The position numbers were made by a program, and so were the translations under genes. From assembly GCA_036172665.1 (NCBI GenBank), contig JAYKNF010000016.1:248001-312000 (forward strand): a stretch of 64,000 nucleotides of DNA. Reading direction: 5' to 3'. Position 1 is the first letter of the stretch. Every line of letters starts with the position of its first letter. The stretch is from Prosopocoilus inquinatus (taxonomy: Eukaryota > Arthropoda > Insecta > Coleoptera > Lucanidae). This document shows, in pieces, positions 10,161-21,323 of the stretch. The notes under the pieces are model-generated. The model was not told where the DNA came from, ran no database searches, and was given only the letters and a program-made list of their open reading frames with translations.

Positions 10161-12481
10161 TCTTATTTCATAATTTATATTCGCGTATAAATATTCAGAT
10201 TCTGCCGCTCACAAAATATCCGGTTTTTTTAACTGACAGTCATACTAACAGTTGTGGTTAGGTTGCAATTTCTTGTGATTTTGCTTGGCATTTTTTAGGT
10301 TAAGATTATCCGAGATCTGACACATTTAACAAAGCTCAAATTTCTACGAACTATTGATTTGATTCACTTACGAAAATTTTATGACGTAACTGCAAAGATC
10401 CAGCGAAAAGAGTATATAAATCGTGCGATAAATACGTAATTTTGACGACACGTTCTCTTATGTGTTTGTTCCCTCAATTCGAAAATAAGGCTCCAAGTCT
10501 ATTACGATGGATACTGGAAGATTTTCAACCTTATATCTTGACTATTGCGAAATTTCAAAAATTAATCATTTGTCCAAAATTGCAGTGCTCTTCGCCTTGT
10601 GTGAAGTTTACCGTTCTTTTTCATCTTTAAGCGCCCTACTTAATAAGATAAAGTTTCAATCCAGTTTTATTATTACTACTCATTTCTTTTTGAGTTTTAA
10701 AATAACATTGTGATTCAGGGTATTCGGACATCTTAAAATGAAGACATTTTACGGGTTTATCAGTTATTTATTTACCAATAACACAGCCCTACAATTTCTT
10801 TTTTTTCTGGTGCCTAAAGTGTTACACCTACACTTGACTATATTTGTTGTACTAATTCCAAAAAATTGAATCGGTTTTTCTCTATTAGGTATACTTTTTA
10901 AGATACAGCGCCACCAACTTAAAAACGGTTTTGCCATTCAACATAATTTTGTTTTTTTTACAGTTAAAATTAAATATAATAAGAATAAATAAAGTGATAG
11001 GTAGCAGCAAACGACATATTTGAGATAAAACCTTAAATATCTCCAGAAAATATTAGATTTAGGTACAAATGACAGAGTACAGAAAATATAGAATTTTACA
11101 GCCAATCCAAATTGCAAACTTACAACCAGCACTACTGTTTTGACACATTGAGTAGAGATGAAAATAATTTTATGTTGTAGACCTTTAAAATTCAAAACAA
11201 AAATATCTTAAAATTTTTTTTGTATCTTCAGTAGTTAGTGAGACACTGCCCTAGATCGCACTTTTGGGACATCCTGTATTTAATCACATCTTTTTAATTT
11301 TTATGCTTGATCAAAAATGCGGTGACGTAAATCAGGCTATTGTCATATTTGTCATAATATTCAAGAAAACAGAACGTTTATACGAAAACGGTTATTTATT
11401 CAGAGACTAAGGTGAATACGTCGTGTCTCGGAAGCTAGACCTCATAGACCAAACCTGATGATATTTTTTCAGTTCTGCATTCCAAAATTACGTAAGTATA
11501 CTTACAAAATCACAAGCACCAAAATGTGTGTTTATTATTTATTATAAACAGACAAACAAGTTTCACCTTAATAAGAATAAGAATATTACGAACACTCGAT
11601 ATTTTATAAACTAAATTTTCAAATGATTGCTGTTGAAGTAAGTGTTCATTAGAATCAAAATGTTGACAAATTAACTTCATAATCTAAACGCGTTTTATTT
11701 TCACACTTATGCATACTTATATCGAGCATTATCTTATTAATTCCATACATTATGCGGGGAATCATATCGACACAAAAATACTTATAATGTATTTGTTTTA
11801 AAACCTCGGGAATACTGTTTCCATACCTCGTTCTAATTTATTTTTTTCCTTGGACTCGTTCGAAAGACAGCTTTATTAAATCGATTTTTATTATGGGATA
11901 TACCATATGATTTTTTAAATTTTAGATAAAGGTTAGCCAAGAAATTTAATTTAAATTTAGCCGTAGAGGATAATAGTAGGAATAGCAGGAAAAGGCGAAA
12001 GGGCAAACCTACAATCAAAACTAAAGAAGTTATGGGAAATTCTACAGTAAATTTTTAATTATTGAGGTATTTAGCATAATATGTTTTGCTTTCCACTGCC
12101 TCCCTTTATCTAAAATTTAAGAAATCATACGGTATAGCTAACGAACTATTGCTTCAATTACAAGTATTATCCTCAACTCAACACCGAATTGCTTCTTTAG
12201 TTGTAAGCTTCACGGTTGTACACATCTGAATTTATTCTCACCGTTTCTGCAATATTCCGAAGGTCATGTCGGGAATAGATTGATTCTGAGATCTCCTCAG
12301 ACCTGGACCTTAAATGAAATCTTCTTCAGAGATATGTCGGTTTCGCAACGCTTGCTCAATGACCAATCACTGACATTGAAAAGAAAAGTGATTTTTTAAC
12401 CTCCTCAATGAGAGCTTCCAGATTTAATTTCAGTCGAAAAAAAAATCATACTCAAAATAAATTGAACTGCGTAGATAGGTA
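10161..12481. other. AT-rich stretch without recognisable genes
   Basis: Only short frames occur. GGGACATCCTGTAT near 11269 resembles the end of a TA-targeting insect DNA transposon, but I could not find its partner terminus with confidence. A short segment near 12250-12310 shares the diverged motif GGGAATAG...TCTGA...CCTCAGACC with the AGGTCA repeat at 13.6 kb. Confidence 0.45.
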
Positions 12482-13541
12482 TACCGCGTGGAAAGTTTCA
12501 AACCCGAACATAGCAAACTATTAAAGAAAAGAGAAAATTATGGACAATATTATGGTGTTAAAATTATTCCTAAATATTAATACTTTCGGAATATAAATAA
12601 AATTTTCAAATTTTAATCAAAAAATTTAGTCGCCTAATGTCAGGTTTGAAACTTTCAGTTGTTTCAATTAATGGAAAATAATTTATACGTCAGTCAAAAA
12701 GTATTATGAATTATTGTACAGACCAGATAATAGGTAGGTACTTTTATCGCTTAAGTTACAACAATTCTTTCTTTATTAGAATGATAAATGTATTCTATGT
12801 CATTGCATACAAAAATACTGTTGTTTCTGATACTATCAATAAACTTGAAATGATGCCATGGGCAATCAATACCGACACATGTCAATACTAAATTAGTTTT
12901 AAATTCAGTTGTACTAAGAATTAAATAGGTTTCACACTGTTCAAGAATAAGTAACACACAACTGTAAAGAATATTAAAAAAAAAAAACATCAATTCCACA
13001 AATCCAGTTGCCATCAACATTGTATTGAAATTATCAAGAATAGTAGGAAAGTATTTTGTGAAGCAATGCAGGAGCAAAGAAATAAATCCTAACATTTTTT
13101 TATCGTCAGTATGCTACACAGATGGATGGAATTTTATTTCGAATAAGAAACATATTGTACAAAATTCTGGTTACTGAATTGCAAACTTCAAATCTGACAT
13201 ACTAAGGCGACTACATTTTTCATTTTAAATAAAAAAATTGATTTCTATTTCAAAAGTATTAACACAAGAGGAATAATTTTAACACGAAAACATTGGCCCT
13301 AATTTTATCTTTCATTTAATACCATTACCATTTTTGTATCTTTAAATGGCGAGCAGCAATCTACAAAAACGTATTTAGAAAAATTTTATGCAAATCGTTT
13401 TTTATTGCAGCATTAACTTACAGATTGCAGCCTCTGTACAGCTGTTTCAGCCCTGCTTGTCGCTATTCTATCTGTTCATTACAAAAACGTAGTTCTCAAT
13501 GGAACTTTGCTATGTTCGGGTTTGAAACTTTCCATCCGGTA
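12482..13541. mobile_element. Non-autonomous DNA transposon (TACCG ends, TA duplication)
   Basis: The ends TACCGCGTGGAAAGTTTCAA (12482) and its complement (ending 13541) form 36-bp inverted repeats that finish at the motif CCCGAACATAGCAAA, flanked by TA. A second inverted pair lies inside (about 12531-12640 against 13190-13320), so the element is largely foldback. I see no transposase; the frames at 12706-12891 and 12751-13095 overlap on opposite strands and match nothing I know. A retrozyme fragment with its own target duplication is nested near the right end. Confidence 0.7.
13374..13479. mobile_element. Retrozyme fragment (106 bp) with 12-bp TSD
   Basis: TACAAAAACGTA flanks it exactly (13362-13373 and 13480-13491). 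The insert begins TTTAGAAAAATTTTATGCAAATCG and ends CTATTCTATCTGTTCAT, the two standard ends of the 312-bp repeat family. Inside, the repeat runs in one orientation to CCCTGCTTG and then flips. The GAAA half of the hammerhead remains (TTTCAGCCC, minus sense) but the CTGATGA half is lost at the flip. Confidence 0.8.
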
Positions 13542-13589
13542 TAAGGCCTACAAACATTTGGGAGGCGGTAGGGAAGCTGTAACCTTGCA

Positions 13590-13825
13590 GAAGGACAGTC
13601 ACTCTGGTCACTTCAAGGTCACCTCGAGGTCCCTCTAACCTTGACATAACCTTATCATTGAAGTCTCGAGGTCATTTCAAGGTCACCTCAAGGTCATGAC
13701 CTTAACCATGAAGATTATGATAAGGTAACGTAAGGAATAGGCCGACTCTGGAACCTCCTCAGACCTTGACCTTAAATTTCATTGGTCAAGTTCGGAGGAG
13801 GTGCCAGAATCTGCCTATTCCTACT
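13590..13825. repeat. AGGTCA-rich repeat with terminal inverted motif
   Basis: It carries at least five AGGTCA half sites, three as CAAGGTCA, and one perfect inverted pair AAGGTCATGACCTT. The right part contains GGAATAGGCCGACTCTGGAACCTCC and, inverted, GGAGGTGCCAGAATCTGCCTATTCC. The same repeat occurs at 41195-41360. CAAGGTCA is the binding consensus of FTZ-F1/ERR-class nuclear receptors; whether anything binds here is not shown. Confidence 0.6.
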
Positions 13826-14107
13826 ACTAAAACAGTTTAGAAAAACTAGAACTAATTGAAAAATAGAAAAAATAATTAGAAAATAACGAAATGAAATACG
13901 TTTTATTAAAAATAATTTTTACAGAGGTGAAATAAGTTACAGCTGGGGTAGGTAAGTTTTAGGAAATATTAAATACAAATTTTGAATAAGGCGGTGTATA
14001 TTATAATTAAATATACCTCTGGGTTATTTACTGCTTTATGTATTTCCAAAGATTCTAATAAATATGGTTTCCGAACTTTGTTTGCCAAATGTAAAAATGT
14101 TATGAAC

Positions 14108-14772
14108 AGATAAAATAGCGACATCTTACGATCGCTTTTCGACCTGACATTGCAGTAGGATAGACAAATTGAAGCGGATTTGCTCCTAATAAGTCCCCCA
14201 TGCAAGGCGGTCATGCTTGCTGTCAAAGCATAATGAAAGTTTTAAAAAAATTTTGTGCAAATCGTTTTTGAATGCAGTGAAAACCACAAGCAGCCTCTGT
14301 ACGGCTGTTTCAGCCCTTCTTTGGGCTTCGTCAGCAGAGACGTAGCTCGACATTCCCACTGCATACAAAAATGACTTGTCCAATTTAATCGCAATTGCGA
14401 TGTAAGAGTGATGAACAGATAAAATAGCGACATCTTACGATCGCTTTTTGACCTGACATTGCAGTAGGATAGACAAATTGAAGCGGGATTTGCTCCTAAT
14501 AAGTCCCCCATACAAGGCGGCCATGCTTGCTGTCAAAGTATAATAAAAGTTTTTTAAAAAAATTGTGCAAATCGTTCTTGATTGCAGCGAAAACCTCGAG
14601 CAGCCTCTGGACAGCTGTTTCACCCCTGTTTGGGGAGCAATTTTTTTTTTAAACTGTCATTATGCTTTGACAGCAAGCATGGCCGCCTTGCATGGCCGCT
14701 TCAATTTGTCTATCCCACTGCAATGTCAGGTCAAAAAGCGATCGTAAGATGTCGCTGTTTTATCTATTCATC
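14108..14772. mobile_element. Retrozyme cluster, two partial monomers then an inverted one
   Basis: It starts ATGAACAGATAAAATAGCGAC. The unit recurs from 14410, then turns orientation near 14640 and ends at TTTTATCTATTCATCGC. Both outer ends are of the same kind, and no target duplication is visible, unlike the five TSD-bounded copies, so this copy is probably rearranged. The hammerhead at 14293-14341 is the best preserved part. Confidence 0.75.
14293..14341 (-). ncRNA. Retrozyme hammerhead (CTGACGA variant)
   Basis: Minus-strand order: GTCTCTG, CTGACGA, AGCCC-loop-GGGCT, GAAA, CAGCCGTA, CAGAGGC. Position 7 of the core is C, which is allowed in CUGANGA. Stem I pairs over seven positions with one wobble. 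Stem III has one mismatch and the cleavage triplet is GTA, so activity is uncertain. Confidence 0.65.
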
Positions 14773-14824
14773 GCTATTATTATTATTTAAAAATTGCAAG
14801 CGAACCGTGTTTTACTTTTTTCTT

Positions 14825-14985
14825 TTGAAAACTATTAAATAGAGGAGAAAAATCAGTAGGTTGTCATTTAAAAAAAATCAAGTAGGCATTGGATCTCAGA
14901 ATCAAGAGCAGATAAACTATTGAAACAAATTGGTAATGTAGGTCCTATTGACTCTGAATCACAGATCAAATTTCAAATAGATATT
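14825..14985. repeat. Fragment of the GGAACCGG foldback element
   Basis: It matches the right arm of the element at 42142-44488: CTATTAAATAGAGG, the segment GGCATTGGATCTCAGAA, and GGTCCTATTGACTCTGAATC appear in the same order. The terminal motif itself is missing. Confidence 0.7.
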
Positions 14986-15249
14986 TTTTCTATTTGACTT
15001 TTTTTATTTAAGGCTTTCTAAACTGATTTAAAATTACGTATTAAAATCTATACCCGCCTCTGGTCAAGACCGAAAAAATCATGTTGTCATGGAAACGCAA
15101 AAAGTCACATTAAAAGTCAATTGTTGTAATGTCACATTTAAATTTGAACAAAAATTGCATTTATAACTTGTCGGAGACAAATAACTGTTTATTATTATAG
15201 GTTTCCATAATCCTTAAACACAGTGAAGGAAAACTGTAATTGCACATAA

Positions 15250-15384
15250 CTATTGAACTTTTAAAATTTTCCAAACTGTCAAATGCGATAGCCCTTGCTG
15301 AAGTGCGTGTCTTCGGATAATTGTACCAGCAACAGTTACAGCATCCAAAATGTTTTCTTCAACGTTCACTTCGAGGTCTGCCAT
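15250..15384 (-). pseudogene. Short helix-turn-helix fragment, probably transposase-derived
   Basis: A 44-residue frame ends in ALQQGLSHLTVWKILKVQ, which resembles the second helix-turn-helix of mariner-type transposases (G-x-S-x-x-T-V-x-x-I-L-K). Nothing recognisable precedes or follows. The stretch 14990-15540 otherwise shows no gene. Confidence 0.35.
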
Positions 15385-15760
15385 TGTCTTGGGCTTGAAG
15401 TTGAAATGTCTTCGTGCTTCCATTCAGCACTTTCACAAGTTCTACGATACACCATGAGAGCATCTGTTAATTCTTGATTAGAAAAGTTGTGTGCGTTTAT
15501 AAAAATGACAACTGACTTGACATATTATATATAATTGTAACCGCCATGGTTGCCATGGTTTTTCGAAAAACGGTTCCAAATGACTCGTTTGCTCAAAAAA
15601 CAGGGGTACAAAAATTACGAGGAAATTGACGATATTTTTAAAATGTTACAAAATAAAATTGTTCAGCTTGGCGAGTTCTTCTATAGTTTAAAATTAACAC
15701 ACGTATTTCTGATACACCCAGTATACTATCAAAAACGTTCGTCCAAACAACAGCTGTGAA

Positions 15761-16845
15761 ATGACACTACTGAGTATTGTAGATGATATCTTAAGAGGAC
15801 TGGATAACAAAATGATCACTGTACTAGTTATGTCAGATTTAAATCTAAAGCCTTTGACACTGTTGACCATAAATAAAATGAATACAGACATTCACGATTT
15901 AGTAACTTTTGCTAAAGAACATTGTTTATCAGTTAATGCAAAAAAATATTAGTTTTACTATTCGATCCTAAAAATCAACAAGTAGCAGTTATTCCGCACA
16001 TTAAAATAGTTGTAAATGGGGAACAAGCAAACTGTACAATGAGTGCAAAAAATTTAGGACTCTATCTTGATACGGATTTCCGATTCAAAGTACATATTTC
16101 AAACTGCATTCTTCTGCCTTTTGTAATATTAAAATGATTTATAATAATAGATATTTCATGAATAAACGAACTAAAATTCTGTTATGTGAATCATTAGTCC
16201 TTTCGCCTTTTAATTATTGTAGTTCAATTTATGGTCCCTGCATTTATTTTGAAACTCGAAAATCCAAGTTATTCAGAACATCTTAATATAGCTTAATATG
16301 TCTATAGTCGGGCCGCCGAAGAAACGGAGTAATAAAACTGAGTGATATACACGTAATTGCTATTTCTGTGAGCTAGGTACCGACAGATTTACACTAGCCC
16401 ACAGTGTCGGTCACTTTGCAGAGTAACAACGTGGTCATATTTCCAGTAGTTCGTTTTCGTTCGTAGTTTCCTATTTCTAACAAATTGGCGTTATTATTAA
16501 TCAGTCTTTCTTAAGACTTAATTTAATATTTGAATAAAATAGTGGTAAGTGGTAATTTCTGGTGTTTGATGTAAATACGGCCTTCCGTGTCGGTGTCACA
16601 AGAGCAGCGCGTGATCACTCCGTTTCTTCGGCGGCCCGACTATAACAGATTTCGTTTACAGGCTACATGTCTTTATTGGAAAATTATTCAATCAAAAATA
16701 CTACAAACCTTATACAAAAAAATTACCTTTAGGACTGATGTTCACACTCTTAATGTTCGCTTTAGGGGTAGGCTTACTCCTCCTATACATCGCACAGAAT
16801 TATTCAAAAGTTCTTTAACTTATCAAATTGCGTAATAAATTCATT
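15761..16845 (+). pseudogene. Non-LTR retrotransposon RT, C-terminal remnant, split by a MITE
   Basis: Recognisable pieces, in changing frames, are VTFAKEHCLSVNAKK, SAKNLGLYLDTDFRFKVHI and LSPFNYCSSIYGP, then, after the MITE at 16305-16642, FRLQATCLY and HTLNVRFRGRLTPPIHRTE. The order and spacing fit the post-catalytic part of a Jockey/CR1-type RT and its C-terminal tail. The catalytic FADD region is deleted: text after MSDLN runs directly into the later region. Stops and shifts make it inactive. Confidence 0.6.
16305..16642. mobile_element. 338-bp MITE with TAGTCGGGCC ends, TA duplication
   Basis: The ends TAGTCGGGCCGCCGAAGAAA and its complement are perfect inverted repeats over about 26 bp, flanked by TA (16303-16304 and 16643-16644). 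The interior is noncoding. Insertion splits the non-LTR RT remnant, which dates it after that element. The TA target suggests mobilisation by a Tc1/mariner-type transposase. Confidence 0.85.
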
Positions 16846-17171
16846 GGCTTTTTCTGTGAGAGATATGCACATCAACAGGTTTAAATCTACAATGAGGATG
16901 AAATTATTCACGGGACAATGTGCGACAACGGCATCAATTTATTAAGAATTACAAACATCGGTGAACCTTAGGTCTCTGTATCTCAAAATAATTTTGTATG
17001 TACCTATTGAGGTTTAATGGTACTGTGATTATATTTTTAGAAAAGAAAAATGTACTACTGTCAAAAACGGAAGCTGTTTTTATTTTTTTTTATTCAATTA
17101 TAACAACCTTTTATTTTATCAAGTACAAAGTTTTTTTAATCTCAAACCGGACAGAAAAATGAAGGGAAACA

Positions 17172-17213
17172 CACTCAACGTTTCGCTATAGATTTATAGC
17201 TTCGTCAGGAGTG
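17172..17213 (-). ncRNA. Minimal hammerhead, Penelope family B
   Basis: Minus strand: CACTC, CTGACGA, stem II GCTATA/TATAGC with loop AATC, GAAA, CGTT, GAGTG. Stem I is 5 bp, stem II 6 bp, and stem III is only the self-complementary ACGU. All invariant core bases are present. Confidence 0.8.
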
Positions 17214-17303
17214 AAAAAAAGTAAATAAACAAGTTGTCAAGAGAAACAAGTCGTTTCTCTTGACGACTTGTTTCTCTTGACAACTTCTTTATTTACTTTT
17301 TTT

Positions 17304-17345
17304 CACTCCTGACGAAGCTATAAATCTATAGCGAAACGTTGAGTG
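17304..17345 (+). ncRNA. Minimal hammerhead, Penelope family B
   Basis: This is the mirror copy of 17172-17213 on the plus strand: CACTC 17304-17308, CTGACGA 17309-17315, GAAA 17333-17336, GAGTG 17341-17345. Because both strands of the palindrome carry one, a read-through transcript from either direction would contain a sense ribozyme. Confidence 0.8.
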
Positions 17346-17489
17346 TGTTTCCCTTCATTTTTCTGTCCGGTTTGAGATTAAAAAAACTTTGTACTTACTA
17401 TTTTCATCGGACAAGAACAAACTTCAATTTTATTTTATCATAACCCACTATCAATACGTAACTTTTGTAAATCTGCAACGCACCCACTT

Positions 17490-18360
17490 TTACTTTACAG
17501 ATTTACAGAAATGAAGTAATAGACAAAACGTTACAATTTGCTTTAAATTTTCACGTGGGAGTGCTTTTGTTAGAAAGTCAGCCAACTGTTCCTGAGATGA
17601 AACGTAAATTGTATTTAGTGTCCCATTCTCTAAACACTCGCGAATATAATGATATTTCACGTCTATATGCTTAGTTAATTTATGAAACTCAACACTTTTT
17701 GCAAGTTTTATGGCACTTTGATTGTACAACATTAGTGGTGTAGGCTGTTCTAGAGGACCTGTTAATTCTTGAAGTAGTGCTCTAAGTCAAACAATTTCAT
17801 GAGCTGTATTCGAAGCTGCGACAGATTCTGCTTCCGTGGTAGTCCGAGATACGCATTTTTGTAGTTGTGATGACCCGGTTATTGAACCGTTAGCCATGGC
17901 ACTTACATAACCAGATGTAGATTTGCATGAATCCAAGTCTCCAGCGAAATCAGCATCAGAGTACATTTTTAGCTCGCATTTGTCGCCGCTGTAAACATGC
18001 ATCTTTAGTTCCTTGGAGATATCTAAATGTTCTTTTCACAGTTAACAATTGTTCCCTACTTGGATTGCTCAAAAATCGACTTGCTTTGCTCGCAGCAAAC
18101 ATGATCTCTGGACGAAAAATGATTGCTGCGTACATCAGATTGCCTACTGCTTCACGATACGATACCCAGTTTTCAGGTGTTCGTCAGTGTTTGAGGTTTT
18201 CTTGATTTCGAAATTTGTAGCTGGATCACCGGGTGTAGAATTTGGTTTGCACTCCTGCATATTAAATTTCTACAATATTTTTCTGTGAAATAAATAATTT
18301 TCTCCCTTCTCTGTCTCTTAATTTCAAGTCCAATGTAACAATTCGGTTTATTGGTTTTAA
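17490..18360 (-). pseudogene. Ty1/copia RNase H region
   Basis: Minus-strand frames carry MYSDADFAGDLDSCKSTSGY (first acidic residues of RNase H), then FHKLTKHIDVKYHYIRECL and ADFLTKALP, the standard copia C-terminus. Upstream, in a shifted frame, TPGDPATNFEIKKTS corresponds to the RT/RNase H connection. Frameshifts separate the pieces. No LTR was found downstream. Confidence 0.85.
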
Positions 18361-18362
18361 TT

Positions 18363-18935
18363 TCAAATCTGGAACCGTTCTGTCAATATCGCGTCGACAA
18401 TTTCTTTCTTCTTGCGTATAATAAGTCCGTCATCAACATAAAGTGCAAGAAATACAACCTCATTTTGAATAACTGCTTTGAAAACACATTTATCTGCATC
18501 AAGTTCCTTAAATTTGAAGATCCTTAGAAATTCAGTATATTTCTTATTCCAGCACCTAGGAGATTGCTTTAGACCATACACACTTTTGCGTAATCTGCGT
18601 ACCAAATCTGGATTGTTGGTTTTAAATCTGTCTGGTTGTTTCATGTAGATTTCCTCTTCTAAATACCCATATAGGAAAGTAGTCTTTACATCGAACTGGC
18701 AAATTTCCATATCATTTACAGTAGCCAATGTTAAAAGTACTCGAATAGATTCGTATCTAACTACGGGCGAAAAATTTTCATGATAATCAATACCTTCTTT
18801 TTGCAGAACACCTTTCGTACAAGGTCGAGTTTGTATCGATCTATTAACCCATCGACTTTTCGCTTGATTCTGTATACCACTTGCAATCAATGACTCTGCG
18901 ATTATTTGGTAATTCTTCCAAATCCCTTGTTTCAT
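18363..18935 (-). pseudogene. Ty1/copia reverse transcriptase
   Basis: The 190-residue frame has ENFSPVVRYESIRVLLTLA, CQFDVKTTFLYGYLEEEIYM, SVYGLKQSPRCW and the catalytic LYVDDGL, in the order expected of copia RT. The thumb and connection continue in the next frame. It is part of a minus-strand copia remnant spanning 17490-19560. Confidence 0.9.
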
Positions 18936-19560
18936 TAGGTTTCAAAGATTCCATTTCTTCTGCTTCGTGCCAGTTTTCAGCATCGTCACTGGAAATTGCT
19001 TGAGCATATGTTTGTGGCTCTTCCCGAAGTACTGCTAAACAAGATAATTGTTGATTTATACCATACTGAGATGGTGGTTGAAGAGTATTTCTGTTTCGTA
19101 GTTTTCGACCTTCAACCTGTGGTTCCTCTTCTCTTTCCACTTCTTCTATTTCATCTTCATTTATATCTGCAACTTGCTCATATATTCTTTCATCTAATTG
19201 CTCAGCTTCTTTCTCAACTGAAAAGTCATACAATTGGATTCTGTGTCCTTAAAATCAACGTTGCTACCTTTATTAAATACGGCGTCTCTTCTGACTGTGA
19301 CTCTTGACATTTTTTGTTCTAAAACACGATAATTAGAACTGTCTTCATCATAGCCGAGAATAATTTTGTTTGATTTGCTTGCAAATTTGGATCTGAACTG
19401 CTTTGGCGTATGTACACACACTTCAGAACCAAAACCTTTTCAAATGATCAATTTTACTTGACTACAGTTCATATGGTATTTTCTTGTCTAAAACTCGAGG
19501 ACGACAATTTAGAACGTAAACACAAGCATTGACAGCTTCTGCCCATAACATTGGTTCCAG
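18936..19560 (-). pseudogene. Ty1/copia integrase end and integrase-RT linker
   Basis: WAEAVNACVYVLNCRP (about 19480-19550) is the end of the copia integrase core. HTPKQFRSKFASKSNKIILGY follows (19.19-19.42 kb), then an acidic linker ending in EAEEMESLKPNETRDLEELP, the usual lead into copia RT. The N-terminal half of integrase is cut off at about 19560, where retrozyme sequence begins. Confidence 0.8.
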
Positions 19561-19577
19561 TTTTGCTGAAATAATCA

Positions 19578-20134
19578 AGTAGGGCTGAAACAGCTGTCCA
19601 GAGGCTGCTCGAGGTTCTCACTGCAATCAAAAACGATTTGCACAAAATTTTTGTAAAAACTTTCATTATGCTTTGACAGCAAGCATGGCCGCCTTGCATG
19701 GGGGACTTATTAGGAGCAAATTCCATTTCAATTTGTCTATCCCGCTTCAATTTGTCTATCCTACTGCAATGTTAGGTCAAGAAGCGATAGTATGATGTCG
19801 CTATTTTATATGTTCATCATTCTTACATCGCATTTGCGAATAAATTGGGCAAGTCGTTTTTGGTCTGCAGTGGGAATGTCGAGCTACGTTTCTGCTGAAG
19901 AAGCCCCAAGCAGGGCTGAAACAGCTGTCCAGAGGCTGCTCGAGGTTCTCACTGCAATCAAAAACGATTTGCACAAAATTTTTCTAAAATCTTTCATTAT
20001 GCTTTGACAGCAAGCATGGCCGCCTTGCATGGGGGACTCATTAGGAGCAAATCCCGCTTCAATTTGTCTATCCTACTGCAATGTTAGGTCAAAAAGCGAT
20101 AGTAAGATGTCGCTATTTTATATATTTAACGATT
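19578..20134 (+). mobile_element. Retrozyme array, about 1.8 monomers
   Basis: Starts at GGGCTGAAACAGCTGTCC, that is, inside the hammerhead, joined to the copia remnant. It then runs through one full monomer (the repeat of GGGCTGAAACAG is at 19913) and ends at GTCGCTATTTTATATATTTAACG. One duplicated block (CCATTTCAATTTGTCTATCC) lies near 19723. No TSD is found because the left end is truncated. Confidence 0.8.
19888..19936 (+). ncRNA. Retrozyme hammerhead (CTGAAGA variant)
   Basis: GTTTCTG, CTGAAGA (19895-19901), AGCCC CAAGCA GGGCT, GAAA, CAGCTGTC, CAGAGGC. Stem II is perfect, stem I pairs over seven positions with two wobbles, and the cleavage triplet is GTC. Core position 7 is A, which the hammerhead consensus allows. 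Confidence 0.8.
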
Positions 20135-20890
20135 ATTGTTTCTGATCCGAGCTCGCACTAGTAAATGTTTTACTTTAAGAATTTTCTTTTACCTAACGAA
20201 AATAAAAAGTGGCCTACTGGAATGCTAGATATCATGAATGACTTATTTATTTATACAGTTTTGCGCATGTACAGTGCCAGAACTACACTAACTTAGGTTG
20301 GGAAAATCAGAGCAAACCTTTCTCTAAAAAGTTTGTACTTCTTGCTATCTTACCTCTGTACAACTCATATTGTAACTTTTTGGAGAATAAATACTATTAT
20401 TTTATTATTATTATTTGAAAGTATAAATTCACCTGTTCACTATGAAAATCTAATTTTTCGTAAAATAATGGTGTAGCAGGAATGTGTTTGAAAACTGTGT
20501 GTTTATGAACGTGTCTTCCAAACTTATCAATAGTCATTGTGAATCAATCAACAACTATGTGAAACTGAAATATGTGCTCGCTTGTACTCTACTAAATACT
20601 AGAGTTTACAAAATAATCTTTGCCTCTTTTAATTCTTTAATGATCGCTGTGATTTCTAGCTTCGCGCCCACCAAACGTTTGGTGGTTTTCTCTGAATTAT
20701 TGGTTTTATAATATTTACGTATTTAAATCCTGGGCTTGCAATTATTCGCCCTGAGGGAATTATAATTAACTTTAAAGACACTAAATTTACGTTTCACGGT
20801 GTACGAGGCTACAGAGATACATTGAGAGGAAAAATGTATTTCTATAGTCTAGGTCTAATACATCGTGAAACGTACATTTCTCCGTTTTTT
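20135..20890. other. No recognisable gene; small inverted repeat
   Basis: AT-rich sequence with an ATT microsatellite near 20395. An inverted pair TTTACGTTTCACGGTGTA (about 20789) and TACATCGTGAAACGTACATTT (about 20858) forms a loose hairpin. I recognise no reading frame. Confidence 0.4.
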
Positions 20891-21106
20891 TTAAACGAGT
20901 TCAATTGGTGAATAAGTTCTCTGCAGATACTTTTTTGATTGCTCCGCGTGAGACTCTGCCTGTTCAATTTCGGACTTAAGTGTTTTTAATTGAAGTTTGT
21001 TCTTGTCCGATGAAAATTGTAAGTACAAAGTGTTTTTAATCTCGAACCGGACAGAAATATGAAGGAAAAACACTCAACGTTTCGCTATAGATTTATAGCT
21101 TCGTCA
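20891..21106 (-). pseudogene. Penelope family B 5' end: pseudo-LTR and N-terminal RT fragment
   Basis: On the minus strand the family B terminal repeat (with a hammerhead lacking its 5' stem I) leads into a frame with KLQLKTLKSEIEQAESHAEQ, a charged helical segment typical of the N-terminal region of Penelope RT. It is joined head-to-head to the C-terminal fragment at 21107. The RT catalytic core is absent. Confidence 0.5.
21071..21106 (-). ncRNA. Truncated hammerhead, Penelope family B
   Basis: TGACGA, stem II GCTATA/TATAGC, GAAA, CGTT and GAGTG are present on the minus strand. The 5' strand of stem I (CACTC) and the first C of the core are replaced by the inverted coding fragment. Without stem I it should not self-cleave. 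Confidence 0.65.
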
Positions 21107-21323
21107 AAATCATTCAATGCTTGTAGAGCATTCATTAGTAAATAATCATAATTTTGATTTTGATAATACTGACATTTTGTACAATGAATCTAATATTTTT
21201 AAAAGACGTTTCATAGAAATGTGTAAAATTAAAATGTCTCCAAATTCTATTAATAAACGTATGGACTTTGAAAATTTAAATGACATATTTTGTAGTTTTC
21301 TGGACTCTTTAAACAGAATATAG
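21107..21323 (+). pseudogene. Penelope family B GIY-YIG domain, C-terminal end
   Basis: The frame LVEHSLVNNHNFDFDNTDIL...IEMCKIKMSPNSIN matches, position for position, the end of the family A endonuclease (SHAVESDHRFDFDNT...LEMIHIQKNEHSVN). It holds the last histidines of the domain; the GIY-YIG core itself is cut off. A noncoding 3' tail and a sense pseudo-LTR with hammerhead follow (21541-21670), the canonical 3' order. Confidence 0.75.

Larger units (their letters stand above)
17121..17396. mobile_element. Back-to-back Penelope family B pseudo-LTRs (276-bp palindrome)
   Basis: AAGTACAAAG at the left mirrors CTTTGTACTT at the right, and the arms match almost perfectly to a centre near 17258. 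Each arm carries the same hammerhead. No coding sequence separates them. The arm also occurs at 20985-21106 (minus) and 21541-21670 (plus), where Penelope coding fragments are attached, which identifies it as a Penelope terminal repeat. Confidence 0.75.

Noticed and set aside
10716..11275. A DNA transposon between CAGGGTATTCGGACATC and GGGACATCCTGTAT
   Set aside because: The two ends are not inverted repeats of one another beyond a few bases, and no TA-bounded pair could be fixed.
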